From assembly GCF_000009985.1 (NCBI RefSeq), contig NC_007626.1, forward strand, positions 3,155,943-3,219,942: DNA of 64,000 nucleotides, read 5' to 3'. Shown here in pieces: positions 7,924-18,460 of the stretch; positions within the stretch are counted from its first letter, which is position 1; every line of letters begins with the position of its first letter. This DNA is from Paramagnetospirillum magneticum AMB-1 (GTDB lineage Bacteria; Pseudomonadota; Alphaproteobacteria; Rhodospirillales; Magnetospirillaceae). The position numbers and the translations under genes were made by a program. The notes beneath the pieces are model-generated. The model worked only from the letters and a program-made list of their open reading frames with translations, did no database searches and was not told the origin of the DNA.

Positions 7924-10900
7924 ATGGCGGCAACAAATCTTTTCCTGGGTTTCGGCGGGACCGGCGCCCATATCCTGACCTTTCTCAAGGAATTCACGGT
8001 CTACAAGCATGGCAGCAAGCCCGACGGGGTGATGTTCCTGGAGTTCGACACCATCGCCGGCTGGAAGCCAGGCCAGACCGTGGATATTGCCGGCGGCGGC
8101 GGCGGCGAGGAAGTGGTCGCCAAGGGCTATGAGGAAGCCAATTCGCTGCAGCCGCAGGCCGAGTATTTCCAGCTCATGGACCGCCACCCCAGCCTGCGCG
8201 ATCTCGTCACTCACCATCTGTCGCCGGCCGGCAACCCTGGAGACTATCCCCAGTACCGCGACTGGCTGCATTCGCAATGGCTGAGCACGGTCATGCCCCC
8301 CTCGGTGCTGAACATCACCGCCGGTTCGGCGCAGCAACGCCAGATCGGCCGCTTCTCCATGTTCACCAATGCCGAGAAGATCATCGCTCAATTGTCCAAG
8401 AGCCTGCGCGAGCTGTCGCGCGCGGCGGCGGGGGGCGGCATCAATGTCTGGGTGATCGGTTCGGCAGCAGGCGGCACCGGCGCCGGCTGTATGCTGGACG
8501 CTGGTTACCTGGCCCGGCTGGCCGCCAAGCAGGCCGGAAACATTCCCATCACCTTGCTGACGGCGGTGATCTTTCCCGAGGTCTATTCCGGGAAATTCGG
8601 CATCAGCCAGGCCCGGGCCTACAGCCTGTTCCGCGAGCTCGATCGCCTGCAGGAAAAGCACATCCCCACCTACGAGCGCTACCTGCGCGACGGCGACCAG
8701 TGCTCGTCCGAGGTCCAGTACGACGATCGCGGCGCCTTGCGCTCGATTCTGCCCGGCCGCCTGTTCGACTACCAGATCTTCCTGGGCCGCCAGTGCCACG
8801 ACGAGGCCGAGCGCGTCGCCTTTTTCAGTTCGGTGGCCAATGCCCTGGACCCCTATGTGGACCCCAATATCGGCCCCCAGATGATGGAGGAACTGGTCAA
8901 TCTCAACGGCCTGCCCTTCACCGTCGGCGGAGCGCGGCTGACCATGCCGCTGACCACCTATGCCGAGCTGTTCACCTGGGAAATGGTGGACGACGTGCTG
9001 GTCCGGCTGTTTGCCCCGCGTCAGGAAGGCAACCAGATCGTCTCCCTGGCCTGGGGCAGCGACACCGATCGCAAGACGCAGGCGAAGGCCAAGGTTGCCG
9101 GCCTGCTGCCGCTATTCGGTGAGTTGCTGGCCGTGGCCGCCGGCCCGGCCGAACAGGTGCACGGCTTTGCCGTCAACCGTCTCAACCCGCGCGAGATCGT
9201 CGAGAAGTGGTACCAGTTCGCGTCGGCCGAAGTCGCCAACCGGGGACTTCGGCAGGACGAATTGGACTACGTCATTCCCCTGGTCTACCGCAACCCGCTG
9301 ATCTCGCTGGAGCGCCCCGAGGAGGAGACCTCTCCCAAGGATATCGCGGTCAAGACCTATGAGGACCGACGCAAGGCCAAGGAGGCCAAGGAGGACCAGG
9401 AGCAATCCCGCAACCGCTTTGCCGGCGACCTGCGCAGTGCGGTGGAACTCTACCTGGACCCCAAGGGCGGCGAGGGCAGCTTCGAACACGGCCGCCGCAC
9501 CATGCGCAAGGCCATGACCGAGGTCATGCGCCGGGCCGTCGACGAGACCATCGCCGCCGAGTTCGGCCGCGACGGCTGGGTGGGAACCCAGCCGAAAGCG
9601 CCGGACCAGGGTACGCCCCTGACCCGCCTTTACGGCGAGTTGCGCCATCTCATCGGCCCGGAAGGTCCGTTGAACAGCATCGAGAATATGCTGGCCATGG
9701 TCATCGAAAGTCTTCAGGGCCAAGAGAAGTTCGCCGCCCAATCTGCCACCGATGCCCTGGCCGAGCTGGAACGCGCCCGAGCCGGCGGGCTGCTCAGTTT
9801 CGGCAATTGGGTCGAGGAGCCCCAGCGTCAGGCCCGCGATCGCTACTCCGCCCTGATCGCCTGGCGCCAGAAGCGCCACCTGACCGAGGACATGCGGGAC
9901 CTGACCCGGGAAATCCGCAAGCGCTTCGAAGCCTGGCACCACACCGTCGAGGAAGCCGTCCGCTCGGCAGTCCTATCCACAGACGGAAGCGAGCCGGCCT
10001 TGAAGCAGGTTCGCGACGGCAATCTGGCCCGGCTGAAGGACCGCCTGCTGCGCATGACCCGTGATGCCAGCACCATGATCAGCCTGCAGCCCAACGATAC
10101 CACCATGCAGGGTTTCATGACCGTCCTGCGCAACGTGGCCGTGATGGATCAGGACCGCGATCTGGCCACCGCCGCCCTGGAAGCCGCCGCCTGGAAGGCC
10201 GAGATCGGCGAGGACGGCAGGCCCCGCCTGGCCCTGAATGTCGGCGAAGCTGGCTTTGACGGCACCGCCCTCGCCCGCCTGCACGACGCCCTTTACGCCC
10301 GCTTCCGCCCGGCCATCGACCAGCGGCTGCAGCCTTTCGATATTTTCGACTACCTGCTTTACGTCAAGGACCGCAAGGGAATCACCACCGACGCCGTCGT
10401 CGAGCAATTGGGAAATGCGGCAAAGGTTCTTCTCGACGTCTCCTGCGCCGGCATCTGCCGCTGGGTCTATGCACGCCCCAGCGGAGAGCACAAGGCGCGG
10501 CTGGTCGATGAGTTGAATGCCCGATTGCGGCCGGTAGCCGGCGACGAATTGCGTGACGCCAAGCAGAACCACAGCGACCGGACCTCGCTGACCCTGCTGC
10601 GGGCCGCCGAGCCCGATCCCGACAAGATTCCCAACCTCCTGGATTGCCAGAGAAGCTACGTCCAGTCCCTTTCCAAGAATCTGGGAATGGGAGCCGCCGA
10701 CGATCACGAAGTCCAGCGCTCCATGATCTACCACGCCTTCCGGGGCGAGGCCGAAGCCTGGTTCATCGAACGTCAGTTCGCCCGCGAGAGGCAGACCGAC
10801 ATTCAGGGCGCCGACCAGCTTATCCCGCCGCGCATCGCCCGATTGCTGGGCGCCCCCGATTTCTGCCAGGCCTTCATCCAGTGCCTGGCGGCCCAGGCCA

Positions 10901-11325
10901 TCGTCCGCGACGAGGAAAGCCTGAAATGGGTGTGGAGAATTCCGGACAGCGAGCAAAAGGTCGTGCTGTCGCGCGATGGGGCCACCCTCGACGACGACTT
11001 CATCTCTGCCGCCGTCACCTTCATCCTGCAGCGATCCGAAGCCAAGCTTGGCAGCCGGGTGACCATCGGCCTGGATGCCGCCCGCACCAGTGCCAGCCAC
11101 TGGAGCGCCAGGATCAACCCCGGCAAGCCCCTGCATCAGGTGGTGGCGGATTTCGTGGCGCCGGCCGCCCTCGACAAATTCCTGGCCACGGCCCTGCCCG
11201 AGCCCAATGTCGGCGATCCCGTCAAGAGCACCTTGCACCGGCGTAATTGCGCGGCCCTGGGCCTGATCTTCCGCTTCTATGGCCGCCCAGGAGCACAGAC
11301 CGCCCTGTCGAGCCGGAACCTCTGA
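7924..11325 (+). CDS. Large tubulin/FtsZ-superfamily protein (Tubulin_2-like)
   Basis: 1133 aa, ATG preceded by GAGGGGA. The N-terminus has a strand and glycine-rich loop GFGGTGAHIL (about residues 9-18), as in the first nucleotide loop of tubulin-like proteins. Residues 180-188 read SAAGGTGAG, matching the tubulin/FtsZ signature loop (GGGTG[ST]G). The fold before and after agrees with a GTPase core, while the remaining 800 or so residues are mostly helical and have no domain I know. There is no signal peptide or membrane helix, so it is cytoplasmic. Length is about three times FtsZ, as in the tubulin-like family seen in vWA gene clusters. The next two genes carry related but more degraded tubulin-like domains fused to membrane vWA proteins, which suggests this is the active GTPase of the set. 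Polymerisation is an inference. Confidence 0.82.
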   Translation: MAATNLFLGFGGTGAHILTFLKEFTVYKHGSKPDGVMFLEFDTIAGWKPGQTVDIAGGGGGEEVVAKGYEEANSLQPQAEYFQLMDRHPSLRDLVTHHLSPAGNPGDYPQYRDWLHSQWLSTVMPPSVLNITAGSAQQRQIGRFSMFTNAEKIIAQLSKSLRELSRAAAGGGINVWVIGSAAGGTGAGCMLDAGYLARLAAKQAGNIPITLLTAVIFPEVYSGKFGISQARAYSLFRELDRLQEKHIPTYERYLRDGDQCSSEVQYDDRGALRSILPGRLFDYQIFLGRQCHDEAERVAFFSSVANALDPYVDPNIGPQMMEELVNLNGLPFTVGGARLTMPLTTYAELFTWEMVDDVLVRLFAPRQEGNQIVSLAWGSDTDRKTQAKAKVAGLLPLFGELLAVAAGPAEQVHGFAVNRLNPREIVEKWYQFASAEVANRGLRQDELDYVIPLVYRNPLISLERPEEETSPKDIAVKTYEDRRKAKEAKEDQEQSRNRFAGDLRSAVELYLDPKGGEGSFEHGRRTMRKAMTEVMRRAVDETIAAEFGRDGWVGTQPKAPDQGTPLTRLYGELRHLIGPEGPLNSIENMLAMVIESLQGQEKFAAQSATDALAELERARAGGLLSFGNWVEEPQRQARDRYSALIAWRQKRHLTEDMRDLTREIRKRFEAWHHTVEEAVRSAVLSTDGSEPALKQVRDGNLARLKDRLLRMTRDASTMISLQPNDTTMQGFMTVLRNVAVMDQDRDLATAALEAAAWKAEIGEDGRPRLALNVGEAGFDGTALARLHDALYARFRPAIDQRLQPFDIFDYLLYVKDRKGITTDAVVEQLGNAAKVLLDVSCAGICRWVYARPSGEHKARLVDELNARLRPVAGDELRDAKQNHSDRTSLTLLRAAEPDPDKIPNLLDCQRSYVQSLSKNLGMGAADDHEVQRSMIYHAFRGEAEAWFIERQFARERQTDIQGADQLIPPRIARLLGAPDFCQAFIQCLAAQAIVRDEESLKWVWRIPDSEQKVVLSRDGATLDDDFISAAVTFILQRSEAKLGSRVTIGLDAARTSASHWSARINPGKPLHQVVADFVAPAALDKFLATALPEPNVGDPVKSTLHRRNCAALGLIFRFYGRPGAQTALSSRNL

Positions 11326-11354
11326 CGAAACGGGTAGCGAGGGGGGGGACGAGC

Positions 11355-14300
11355 ATGACACGACGCATGAGGGCCGGCCGGTCCAAACCGTTCGGCTGGG
11401 GAAAGCTGTTGCTGGGCATCGCGGTGATGCTGCTCGTCCCCGCACTGATCATCGCCGGGCTCTGGAGCTACGCCAGCCTGATCAACACCAGGGCCGCCTC
11501 GGCGCCGCTGTCGTGCCAGGTCTCGCAGACCTTGATGTTCGGCGAGCCGAACTTCGACTTCACCGCCCGCTTTACCGCCCCGTCCGGCAAGGCCGCCCCC
11601 CAGCAGCTCGACATCGTCGTGCTGGTGGACGTGTCCGGCTCCATGAAGACCAGCCTTCCCCACATCGCCGCGGCGGTCAATTCCCTGGCCGATCAGTTGC
11701 TGGAGAGCGGAAACGGCAATATCCGGCTGTCGTTGGTGCGCTTCGATGTCAGCGCCGTGATCGACACCACCCCCCACTGGACTGCCGACCGCGAGGTGGT
11801 GGCCCAGGGTCTGCGCAAGCTGGCCATGATCGATGGCGCCAACGACACCCGCGAAGCCTTCAGGCGCCTGCGGGAACTTCTCGATGAATCGCGCCCCGGA
11901 GCCCGCAAAATGGCGGTGTTCTTCACCGATGGCGAACTGGTGGTCGAGCCCAATGTCATGCCCTGGCCGGAGATGGAAAGCGAAGCCAAGGCGCTGCGGA
12001 CCGGCCCCCATGCCCTACGCCTGTTCGCCATCGGCCTGCCGGGAAGCCTGAACAGCAACATGATGCGCATCACCGGAGACGAAAAGCATCTTCTCTCCAC
12101 TTCCGGGCTCAACGACTTCTCCCTGCAATTGCGCAATATCGCACTGCAGGAGCTTTCGGTTTTCGCCCGGGATGCCCGACTTCAGGTTCCCCTTCATGGG
12201 ACCGGTTTCGCCGCCGCCGCCGCCCCCGCGACCTGGCAGGCCGGCGACGGCGAGAGCCTGGTCAACTCCTCCTGGACTCTGATTGCCGGAGCCAATGCAG
12301 AGCGCCTGCCCCTGCGGGCTACCTCCATCGGCCTGTGGCCCCTGGGCAATGAGGGCGCGCGGCTATCGTGGCGCAAGGCGGACGACGCCAGCGTGGGAAG
12401 TGCGGCCTGCGCCGCCGCCCCCATGGTCCTGATCATCCCCTGGTGGCTGATCCTGCTGGCGCTGCTGCCGCCCCTGGCCTACCTGGCCTGGGGATGCGAG
12501 CGGCTGTTGCGCCGGCGCAAGAGTGCCGAGCCCCAGCCCCTGCCGCTGCCGCCGCTTCCCGCCACACCGGATGTCGAGGTTCTGCCCCTGCCTCCCGCGC
12601 CCCAGCGCCCCGGCGGACGGCCGCCTGTCCCGACCCTGGCCATCGGCCTCGGGGGGGAAGGCGCTGCGGCGTTGCGTCAGTTGACGTCCGATGTGGAACA
12701 CCACATGGACGACGGTCGGAGTGGACAGTTCGTGCCGCTCGTCATCGACCTTGAAGCCGCCGCCGGCACCCTTTCGCCGCCACGGGCCGCCTGTGACCTT
12801 ACCGGAGCGCTGGATGCCGTTCCTTCGTCCACCCGGACTTGGTTCGATCCGAAGCAATATCAGCATGCAGCCCGGTCCGATCTGGACCTGTCCCATGGCG
12901 CCCGCGGAGACCGCAAGCTCGCCCGTCTGGTCGTGGCCCGCTGGCTCGAGCAGGATGAGTTGCCGCGTTATCTCGACGAGGCGCTGGCCTCCGTGGCCGG
13001 ATTGGCGACGGCGGAACACACCTTTCCCCAAATTCTGCTGCTGACGTCGGCGGGAGGCGGCTTTGGCAGTGGGGCCGTGATCGACCTGGCCCGCCTGCTC
13101 CGGCGCCTGGACCAGCGACGCATCGCCGAAAAGGGCGGGCGGCCGGCGGAAATCATTGCCTTTCTGGCCATCTCGGGGCACTCGCCTAACGAGATCGCCC
13201 TGCTTGAGGAGTTCGCCCAGGTCCAGAACACCGGCCGCTATCCCCTGCGCACCACCTTCAGGCCGGGCGATCCTCTCCTCGATGCGGTCGATCGGATCGC
13301 CCCGGTCAATCTGCTGGCTGCCATCCGGGGCAGTGGCACGGGACAAGAGCTTGTAGAGCCCGCCCTGGCCCTACTGGATTTCGACCTCAGGGAAGCCATG
13401 ATCCGGCATCAGCCGGCCTTTTCCTCCACCCCGGTGGAGCTTGCCGCGCGAAGCCTGATCCTCTACCCCAACCTCCTCAAGGAACTGGTGGCCAACGACC
13501 TGACCCTGCGGATGCTGAGCGATTTGCTGCCCAGTCTGGAAGCCGCCCCGGACGGCGGCTACCGCCTGTCGGATCGGAAGGCGGCGGCAGCCGGTGTCAT
13601 CCTTGAGCAATGGGCAGCCGACGACGAGACCTCCGGCCCCTGGCACAGCCTGCTGGCGGCGACAACCGGCTCCCTCTCCGCCGAGGAGCTGGACGAAGAA
13701 ATTGCCCTTTATGGCAATCCCGGTGCCGAGTGGTTCCTTCAGGCCCTGTCGGTCTCGTTCACCTCCCTGTTGTCCCGGAATCGATCCAATCCTCCGGGCC
13801 TGAACGAGCTGGCCGCCTGCCTTCGCCTGCTCGCCGAGCGCTGCGGAGCCTTTGCCCAGCCGGCTTTCCCTGTTCTTGTTCCGGCAATTCTGCACCTTGC
13901 CGATCAAATTGATGGCTGGGTCGCCGCCCTGTTGCGTGGTTGCGGGACGCTCGCCGCCCGCCGAAAGGCCCTATTCGAATTGGAAGGCGCCAGTGCCGAA
14001 ATCCCAGGCCGCGTCATGATCTGCTCGGGCGTCGACGGCCCCCTGGTCGAGAGCATGGGGCGGCACCTGTTCGACGATTTGGCTGGCAACACTTCGGCGG
14101 GACGGTTCCTCAGCTTTGGTACGGCCCTGAGCCAGGGTGAAGTCGTGTTGCGCCTCCACTGCGGATTGGTCAAATCCCGGAGCTACGGCGACGGTGCTGA
14201 GGCCGTTACGGGCATCCTGGCCGATTGGGGGGCATTGGCGGCCAGCCTACCGTCAGCCGACATCTATGGAGCCCTGGCCGAGATGGACCCTGCGGCCCGG

Positions 14301-14945
14301 CGCAACATATTGGGAAATCTGGTGGAAACCGTCGCCGACGGTGTGGTGACCGCCCTGCCGCGCCCGGCGCGCAAAGACGTGGCGTTCAGCCTGGACCTGG
14401 CCGGACAGATGCCCGAGCCGACAGGAACCCTTCTGTCCGAGCGGGTGGCCAGCAGCGCTCGGGCGGCGATCCGCCGTCTGGCCTGGGCGGCACTTCCGCC
14501 GACCGCGCCGCGCCCGGCCACGACCCTGCCGCTGGCCCAGGAGCTGGCGACCACCGCCGATTCCTGGCGGAGCCGGCTGCAGGATTCCTTCCTGGTCGAT
14601 CTTCCGCCCCTGCCGGTTCCTCTGGCGGTGGCCCTGCTCGATCGGGAGCGGTTCCACTGTTTCGCCACCGCCTACCGTGACGGATTGATCCGTCAGGATC
14701 GGGCCGCCGATGGGACGCTCCAGTGGCGCCTGCCGCCCCCCAAAGGCTTCCTTACCCGAGGAGACCAGTCAAGCCTCGCCGATGCGGCGGCGAGCTTCGC
14801 GCTCATGCTCGACCGGTTCACTCCGGACGGCAGCGGCGTGCGGGGAGATTTTTCCGCCCTGGAAGCCTGGCTCAAAGACAGGACGGAGATGGCCTCGTCG
14901 GCTGACGTCCTGACCCTGGCGGCAATTCAGATGGAGCTCCGATGA
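11355..14945 (+). CDS. Membrane fusion: periplasmic vWA domain plus cytoplasmic tubulin-like domain
   Basis: 1196 aa from the ATG at 11355, behind a G-rich ribosome site. An upstream in-frame start at 11247 would overlap the previous gene by 79 bases and encodes composition unlike a real N-terminus. A first membrane helix lies at about residues 18-40. A vWA domain with intact motif D92-V-S94-G-S96 and a TDG strand follows. A second helix is near 357-378, then a proline-rich linker. From about residue 425 a tubulin-like domain starts with IGLGGEG; its signature loop reads SAGGGFGSG (565-573), a near match to GGGTGSG with phenylalanine in place of threonine. Two helices place vWA outside and the tubulin-like part inside. 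This fusion physically links a periplasmic adhesion-type domain to the cytoplasmic tubulin-like system. Confidence 0.82.
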   Translation: MTRRMRAGRSKPFGWGKLLLGIAVMLLVPALIIAGLWSYASLINTRAASAPLSCQVSQTLMFGEPNFDFTARFTAPSGKAAPQQLDIVVLVDVSGSMKTSLPHIAAAVNSLADQLLESGNGNIRLSLVRFDVSAVIDTTPHWTADREVVAQGLRKLAMIDGANDTREAFRRLRELLDESRPGARKMAVFFTDGELVVEPNVMPWPEMESEAKALRTGPHALRLFAIGLPGSLNSNMMRITGDEKHLLSTSGLNDFSLQLRNIALQELSVFARDARLQVPLHGTGFAAAAAPATWQAGDGESLVNSSWTLIAGANAERLPLRATSIGLWPLGNEGARLSWRKADDASVGSAACAAAPMVLIIPWWLILLALLPPLAYLAWGCERLLRRRKSAEPQPLPLPPLPATPDVEVLPLPPAPQRPGGRPPVPTLAIGLGGEGAAALRQLTSDVEHHMDDGRSGQFVPLVIDLEAAAGTLSPPRAACDLTGALDAVPSSTRTWFDPKQYQHAARSDLDLSHGARGDRKLARLVVARWLEQDELPRYLDEALASVAGLATAEHTFPQILLLTSAGGGFGSGAVIDLARLLRRLDQRRIAEKGGRPAEIIAFLAISGHSPNEIALLEEFAQVQNTGRYPLRTTFRPGDPLLDAVDRIAPVNLLAAIRGSGTGQELVEPALALLDFDLREAMIRHQPAFSSTPVELAARSLILYPNLLKELVANDLTLRMLSDLLPSLEAAPDGGYRLSDRKAAAAGVILEQWAADDETSGPWHSLLAATTGSLSAEELDEEIALYGNPGAEWFLQALSVSFTSLLSRNRSNPPGLNELAACLRLLAERCGAFAQPAFPVLVPAILHLADQIDGWVAALLRGCGTLAARRKALFELEGASAEIPGRVMICSGVDGPLVESMGRHLFDDLAGNTSAGRFLSFGTALSQGEVVLRLHCGLVKSRSYGDGAEAVTGILADWGALAASLPSADIYGALAEMDPAARRNILGNLVETVADGVVTALPRPARKDVAFSLDLAGQMPEPTGTLLSERVASSARAAIRRLAWAALPPTAPRPATTLPLAQELATTADSWRSRLQDSFLVDLPPLPVPLAVALLDRERFHCFATAYRDGLIRQDRAADGTLQWRLPPPKGFLTRGDQSSLADAAASFALMLDRFTPDGSGVRGDFSALEAWLKDRTEMASSADVLTLAAIQMELR

Positions 14946-17900
14946 TGGCATGGTTTCTGGGCTTGATCGCCATCTGGATCGCCTTGGGCTGGGCGCTTCT
15001 GGTCTGGGGCGCCCGCCCGCGCGGACGCAAGTTCCGCCGGAGCGTTTCGACCCGGGTCTGCACGGTGGGCCAACGGGTCAAGGTGTCCCTGACCCTGACG
15101 GCGCCGCCCAGCCGCCACCCCCCGCCGCCCCTGGACGTTGTCATGCTGCTCGACCATTCCTCCAGCATGGGGGCGGCGCCGGGCAGTCCGTTACAGATGA
15201 TGCTGCGGGCCGCCGGCAATTTCCTCCGCCAGCTTTCGCCCGACAGTCGGGTCGCCGTCGTCGGATTCAATCAGGTTCCGTCGGTCCACTGCACCCTTGC
15301 CGCCACCCCCGCCCAGGCCAGATCGGCGCTTCAGGCGATTTCTCCCGGCGGCGCGACCTCCATCGCGGCCGCCCTGAACCAGGCCGTCGAGCTTCTGGCC
15401 CATGGCCGCCCGGGCATGGACAAGGTGGTGGTGCTGTGCTCCGACGGTCAGGATGACATCGCCGAGATCGCCGATGCCCTCGCCCGCCTGAAAGCCATTC
15501 CCTCCGTGCGGGTTCTGGCCGTCGGCTTCGGAGATGAGGTGATCCACGCCACATTCCTGGCCATGGTCGCCGACCGGCAGGACTATTTCCACCTGACCAG
15601 GGCCAGGGACATGGACGATGTCTTCCAACGGCTGGCCAAGGAAGTGAATGGTCCGACCGGTCTCCTGGCTGCGGTGACCGAGCCTGTGGCCACGCCGGTG
15701 CCCTTCGCCCTCATCGGAGATACGATGCCGTTCGCCACGGTGGAGGGCAACCGCCTGGTCTGGTCGCTGAGCGGAGCGGAGGGAGACACCGCCGCCGAAT
15801 ATGGCGTCGAAGCCCGCTGTGTGGGATGGCTGCGCCCAGTGGAGGGCAAGGCCTTTGCCGATTGGATCTTGCATGACGGTGGACGCGAGCCGGTCGACGG
15901 CCCCGCCTCCCCCAGGATCCTGGTCCTGCCCAGAGGATTCGGATGGGCCTGGCCCCTCTTCAACCCCCTGGCCATGATTCTGCTTGGCCGCCTGTGGCCC
16001 TGCCCCCATCCGGACCAGCAGAAATCCAGGCCGCCTTTCGACACAGTCGCTGTGCCCGAACTCCCCCCCTTGCCGCCCATTCCGGCCGAGCCGGAAAATC
16101 CGTTGAGCGTGCGCCCCAGTCTGGTCATCGGCTTGGGAGAGATGGGCGAAGACCTCGTCTCCGCTCTGAAGTTCCGTCTGGCCGACCGCCACATCCCCGA
16201 CACCACCACCCGCATGCTGTGCGTTCGTCTGGGCCAGCCTCCGTCACGGCTCACCGCCCTGGCGCCGCGCGTTCCCCTGGATGCCCGCGAGCTGCTGACC
16301 GTGGACCTGGATCTGCGCCCCCACATGGAGGCCCAGGTGAGCCGGCTGCGGGGCGGCCCACATGCCTGGGCTCCCTTGGAGTCCTGGCTGGCGGAAACCT
16401 GCCCCCAGACCACGTCCCACGGGACCAATGATCGCCGCAAGGCCCGTTTCGCCGCGCTGATCGACGCGCCAAGGCTGGTGCGCGAGATTGGCATGGCGCT
16501 GGAATCGCTCGACTCGCCGCAAGTCATCCTGGCCGGCCGGGCCGACGATCCCGAGACATCGGGAATCCTGGGCGAGATTGCTCATATCTGCGCCGAGCAA
16601 GGCCGCCCGGTGACCGCCATTCTGACCCGCTCGTCGGCCGTTCCCGCCGTCCTTCCCGCCCGGCGGGGCCTGGCTCGGGAATTGGAGCGTCTTCTCAGCC
16701 TGCGGGGTGAGAAAATCCAGAGCGACCGGGGGGCCGTGGCAAGCCACCTCTTCGACCGCTGCCTGGTGGTGGGCAGCCCCCACGACACCGAGGGAGAACA
16801 GGCGGACAAGGCACTGGAGGCCATGTTCTCGCTGCTGATGGGCGATGCCCTCGATCAGGCCGCCGCCCCCACCGCCGAGGCACGTGTTCAGTTGGTTGAG
16901 ATCGCCGCGCGCACCCTGCCCCAGGAATTGCTGTGGCGCTGGGCCCGTGCCCGCTGCCTGCGCGAGGTGATGATCCAGACGGCACTGGGTTTCACGCCCG
17001 GCCCCAAGGGTATGACCGGCAATCCCCCCACCGAGCAGGAAGTGCGCGAGGCTCTGGCGCGGTTCTGGAGCCCCGGGGGACAGGACACGCTGCCGGCCAT
17101 CCTGATCCTGGCCCGCCACCACCTGGGTCTGGGCCAGACGGAACCGCCCGCCCCATCCCTGGGCGAGAGAGCCGCCTATCATCAATTGGAGGAGTTTTGC
17201 GATTCCGAGCGCATGGCCTTCCACCACTGCCTCCGTACCTGGACCCAGGCAGAGATCAACCGCGCGGCCGCCACCGGACGCCTGGGAATCATCCTGCTGC
17301 CACTGTCCATCCAGGCCTTGCGCGATCAGCTTGCCGTCACCCGGGGCTATTGCGTCCGCCGGGTGGCCGACAGTGCCGGCCATCCAGAAGACATGGCAGC
17401 GGCCCTGCTCGGCGAGTTCGATGCCCGGCTTGACCACCTGCAAAGGGAAGTCGCCGCTTGGCTGAACGGCCTGGGCGGTCCGACCCTGCTTGGCAGGGGG
17501 TCGCTTCTTCGAGCCTTCGCCGCCGAGATTCTCGATGACGAAACCGAGGCCCGCAACCAGTTGGATTTCTTCCCGTTGCCCTGGCCAGAGGTGGAGGCAG
17601 CCTTCGCAGCCTGGAGTGCCGACATTTCCGGGCCGCTCTTGCGGCGGTTCTCCTTTTCCGTGGAGATGGATGCCCGCAACCATCTGAGAATACGCCCCGC
17701 CGGCCTCACGGCGGCGGCCACCCCCGACGACGTTCGCGTAGAAATCATCCGACTCCTGGACAGCTATCGCCCGGTGGTCACCAGGTGGCCAAGACCGGAA
17801 TGGTTCGGTGCGCCCATGGCCCTGGCCGCTGGACAATGGCAAGCCACCGGTCGCTTTGCCGATACGGTCGCCCCCGAGGCCTCGGCCGTGGAAGTTGACG

Positions 17901-18460
17901 ACAAGGACGATCCCTTCCGGGTCGCGGCCTTCCGGATGGAAACCGTGTCGGTTCGCGAGGCCTTCGGGCACGGTATGGATTTCGATGGCCCCGCCGATTT
18001 CGTCTGGGCCGAGGACGCCATCGCCCAGCGTATCGCCGACCGCATCGCCAACCAATTCCAGCGGAAGCCCAGGCCGTTCTCTCCCGCTGCCGTCACCTTG
18101 CTGCGCGCCCCAGAAGTGTTGGCCGAGGCGGCGCGGGAGATCGCCGACGGCAACATCCGGAGCGACCATGGCGGCGTGGTGCTGGTACGCGGCGGCTCGA
18201 CCTATCGCCTGGCCCCGCCGGGAAGCGAGCCTTTCGCGACCGCCGTGGCCCAACTTTCCACCGGTTGCTCCCTGGACCGGGAAACCCTGCCGCCTGCCAC
18301 CGGCCAGCACCGGCCGGCCGTGACCCCGGAAGCCCTGGCCGAAGCGGCGGCAACCCGGCTGGGAACACCGCTCGGAGCCAATCCGGATATGTGGAAAGAC
18401 GTGATTCTCGGTGCCGCCCTTCATGTGAGCGACCGGCTTTCGGATGGAGAACCGGTATGA
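14942..18460 (+). CDS. Membrane fusion: vWA domain plus degenerate tubulin-like domain
   Basis: 1172 aa, start overlapping the previous stop (ATGA). The architecture parallels the preceding gene: an N-terminal helix (about residues 4-23), a vWA domain with D71-H-S73-S-S75 and a CSDG strand, a hydrophobic segment near 334-355, and a proline-rich linker. From about residue 390 the first tubulin-like strand and loop appear (VIGLGEMGEDLV). The signature GGGTGSG loop is absent: the equivalent position, near residues 525-550, reads ILAGRADDPETSG. The two fusions are probably old paralogues, with this one having lost nucleotide contacts. I infer a structural partner for the GGTGAG-containing protein. 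The tubulin assignment rests on the parallel architecture and the first loop, so it is weaker than for its neighbours. Confidence 0.72.
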   Translation: MMAWFLGLIAIWIALGWALLVWGARPRGRKFRRSVSTRVCTVGQRVKVSLTLTAPPSRHPPPPLDVVMLLDHSSSMGAAPGSPLQMMLRAAGNFLRQLSPDSRVAVVGFNQVPSVHCTLAATPAQARSALQAISPGGATSIAAALNQAVELLAHGRPGMDKVVVLCSDGQDDIAEIADALARLKAIPSVRVLAVGFGDEVIHATFLAMVADRQDYFHLTRARDMDDVFQRLAKEVNGPTGLLAAVTEPVATPVPFALIGDTMPFATVEGNRLVWSLSGAEGDTAAEYGVEARCVGWLRPVEGKAFADWILHDGGREPVDGPASPRILVLPRGFGWAWPLFNPLAMILLGRLWPCPHPDQQKSRPPFDTVAVPELPPLPPIPAEPENPLSVRPSLVIGLGEMGEDLVSALKFRLADRHIPDTTTRMLCVRLGQPPSRLTALAPRVPLDARELLTVDLDLRPHMEAQVSRLRGGPHAWAPLESWLAETCPQTTSHGTNDRRKARFAALIDAPRLVREIGMALESLDSPQVILAGRADDPETSGILGEIAHICAEQGRPVTAILTRSSAVPAVLPARRGLARELERLLSLRGEKIQSDRGAVASHLFDRCLVVGSPHDTEGEQADKALEAMFSLLMGDALDQAAAPTAEARVQLVEIAARTLPQELLWRWARARCLREVMIQTALGFTPGPKGMTGNPPTEQEVREALARFWSPGGQDTLPAILILARHHLGLGQTEPPAPSLGERAAYHQLEEFCDSERMAFHHCLRTWTQAEINRAAATGRLGIILLPLSIQALRDQLAVTRGYCVRRVADSAGHPEDMAAALLGEFDARLDHLQREVAAWLNGLGGPTLLGRGSLLRAFAAEILDDETEARNQLDFFPLPWPEVEAAFAAWSADISGPLLRRFSFSVEMDARNHLRIRPAGLTAAATPDDVRVEIIRLLDSYRPVVTRWPRPEWFGAPMALAAGQWQATGRFADTVAPEASAVEVDDKDDPFRVAAFRMETVSVREAFGHGMDFDGPADFVWAEDAIAQRIADRIANQFQRKPRPFSPAAVTLLRAPEVLAEAAREIADGNIRSDHGGVVLVRGGSTYRLAPPGSEPFATAVAQLSTGCSLDRETLPPATGQHRPAVTPEALAEAAATRLGTPLGANPDMWKDVILGAALHVSDRLSDGEPV

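Noticed and set aside
11247..11354. Upstream in-frame start for the first vWA-tubulin fusion
   Set aside because: It would overlap the preceding gene and add a Pro/Arg-rich segment before the membrane helix; the ATG at 11355 has a ribosome site.
18265..18456. Upstream in-frame start for the vWA-Hsp70 fusion
   Set aside because: It lies inside the preceding gene and would hide the signal peptide that begins at 18457.
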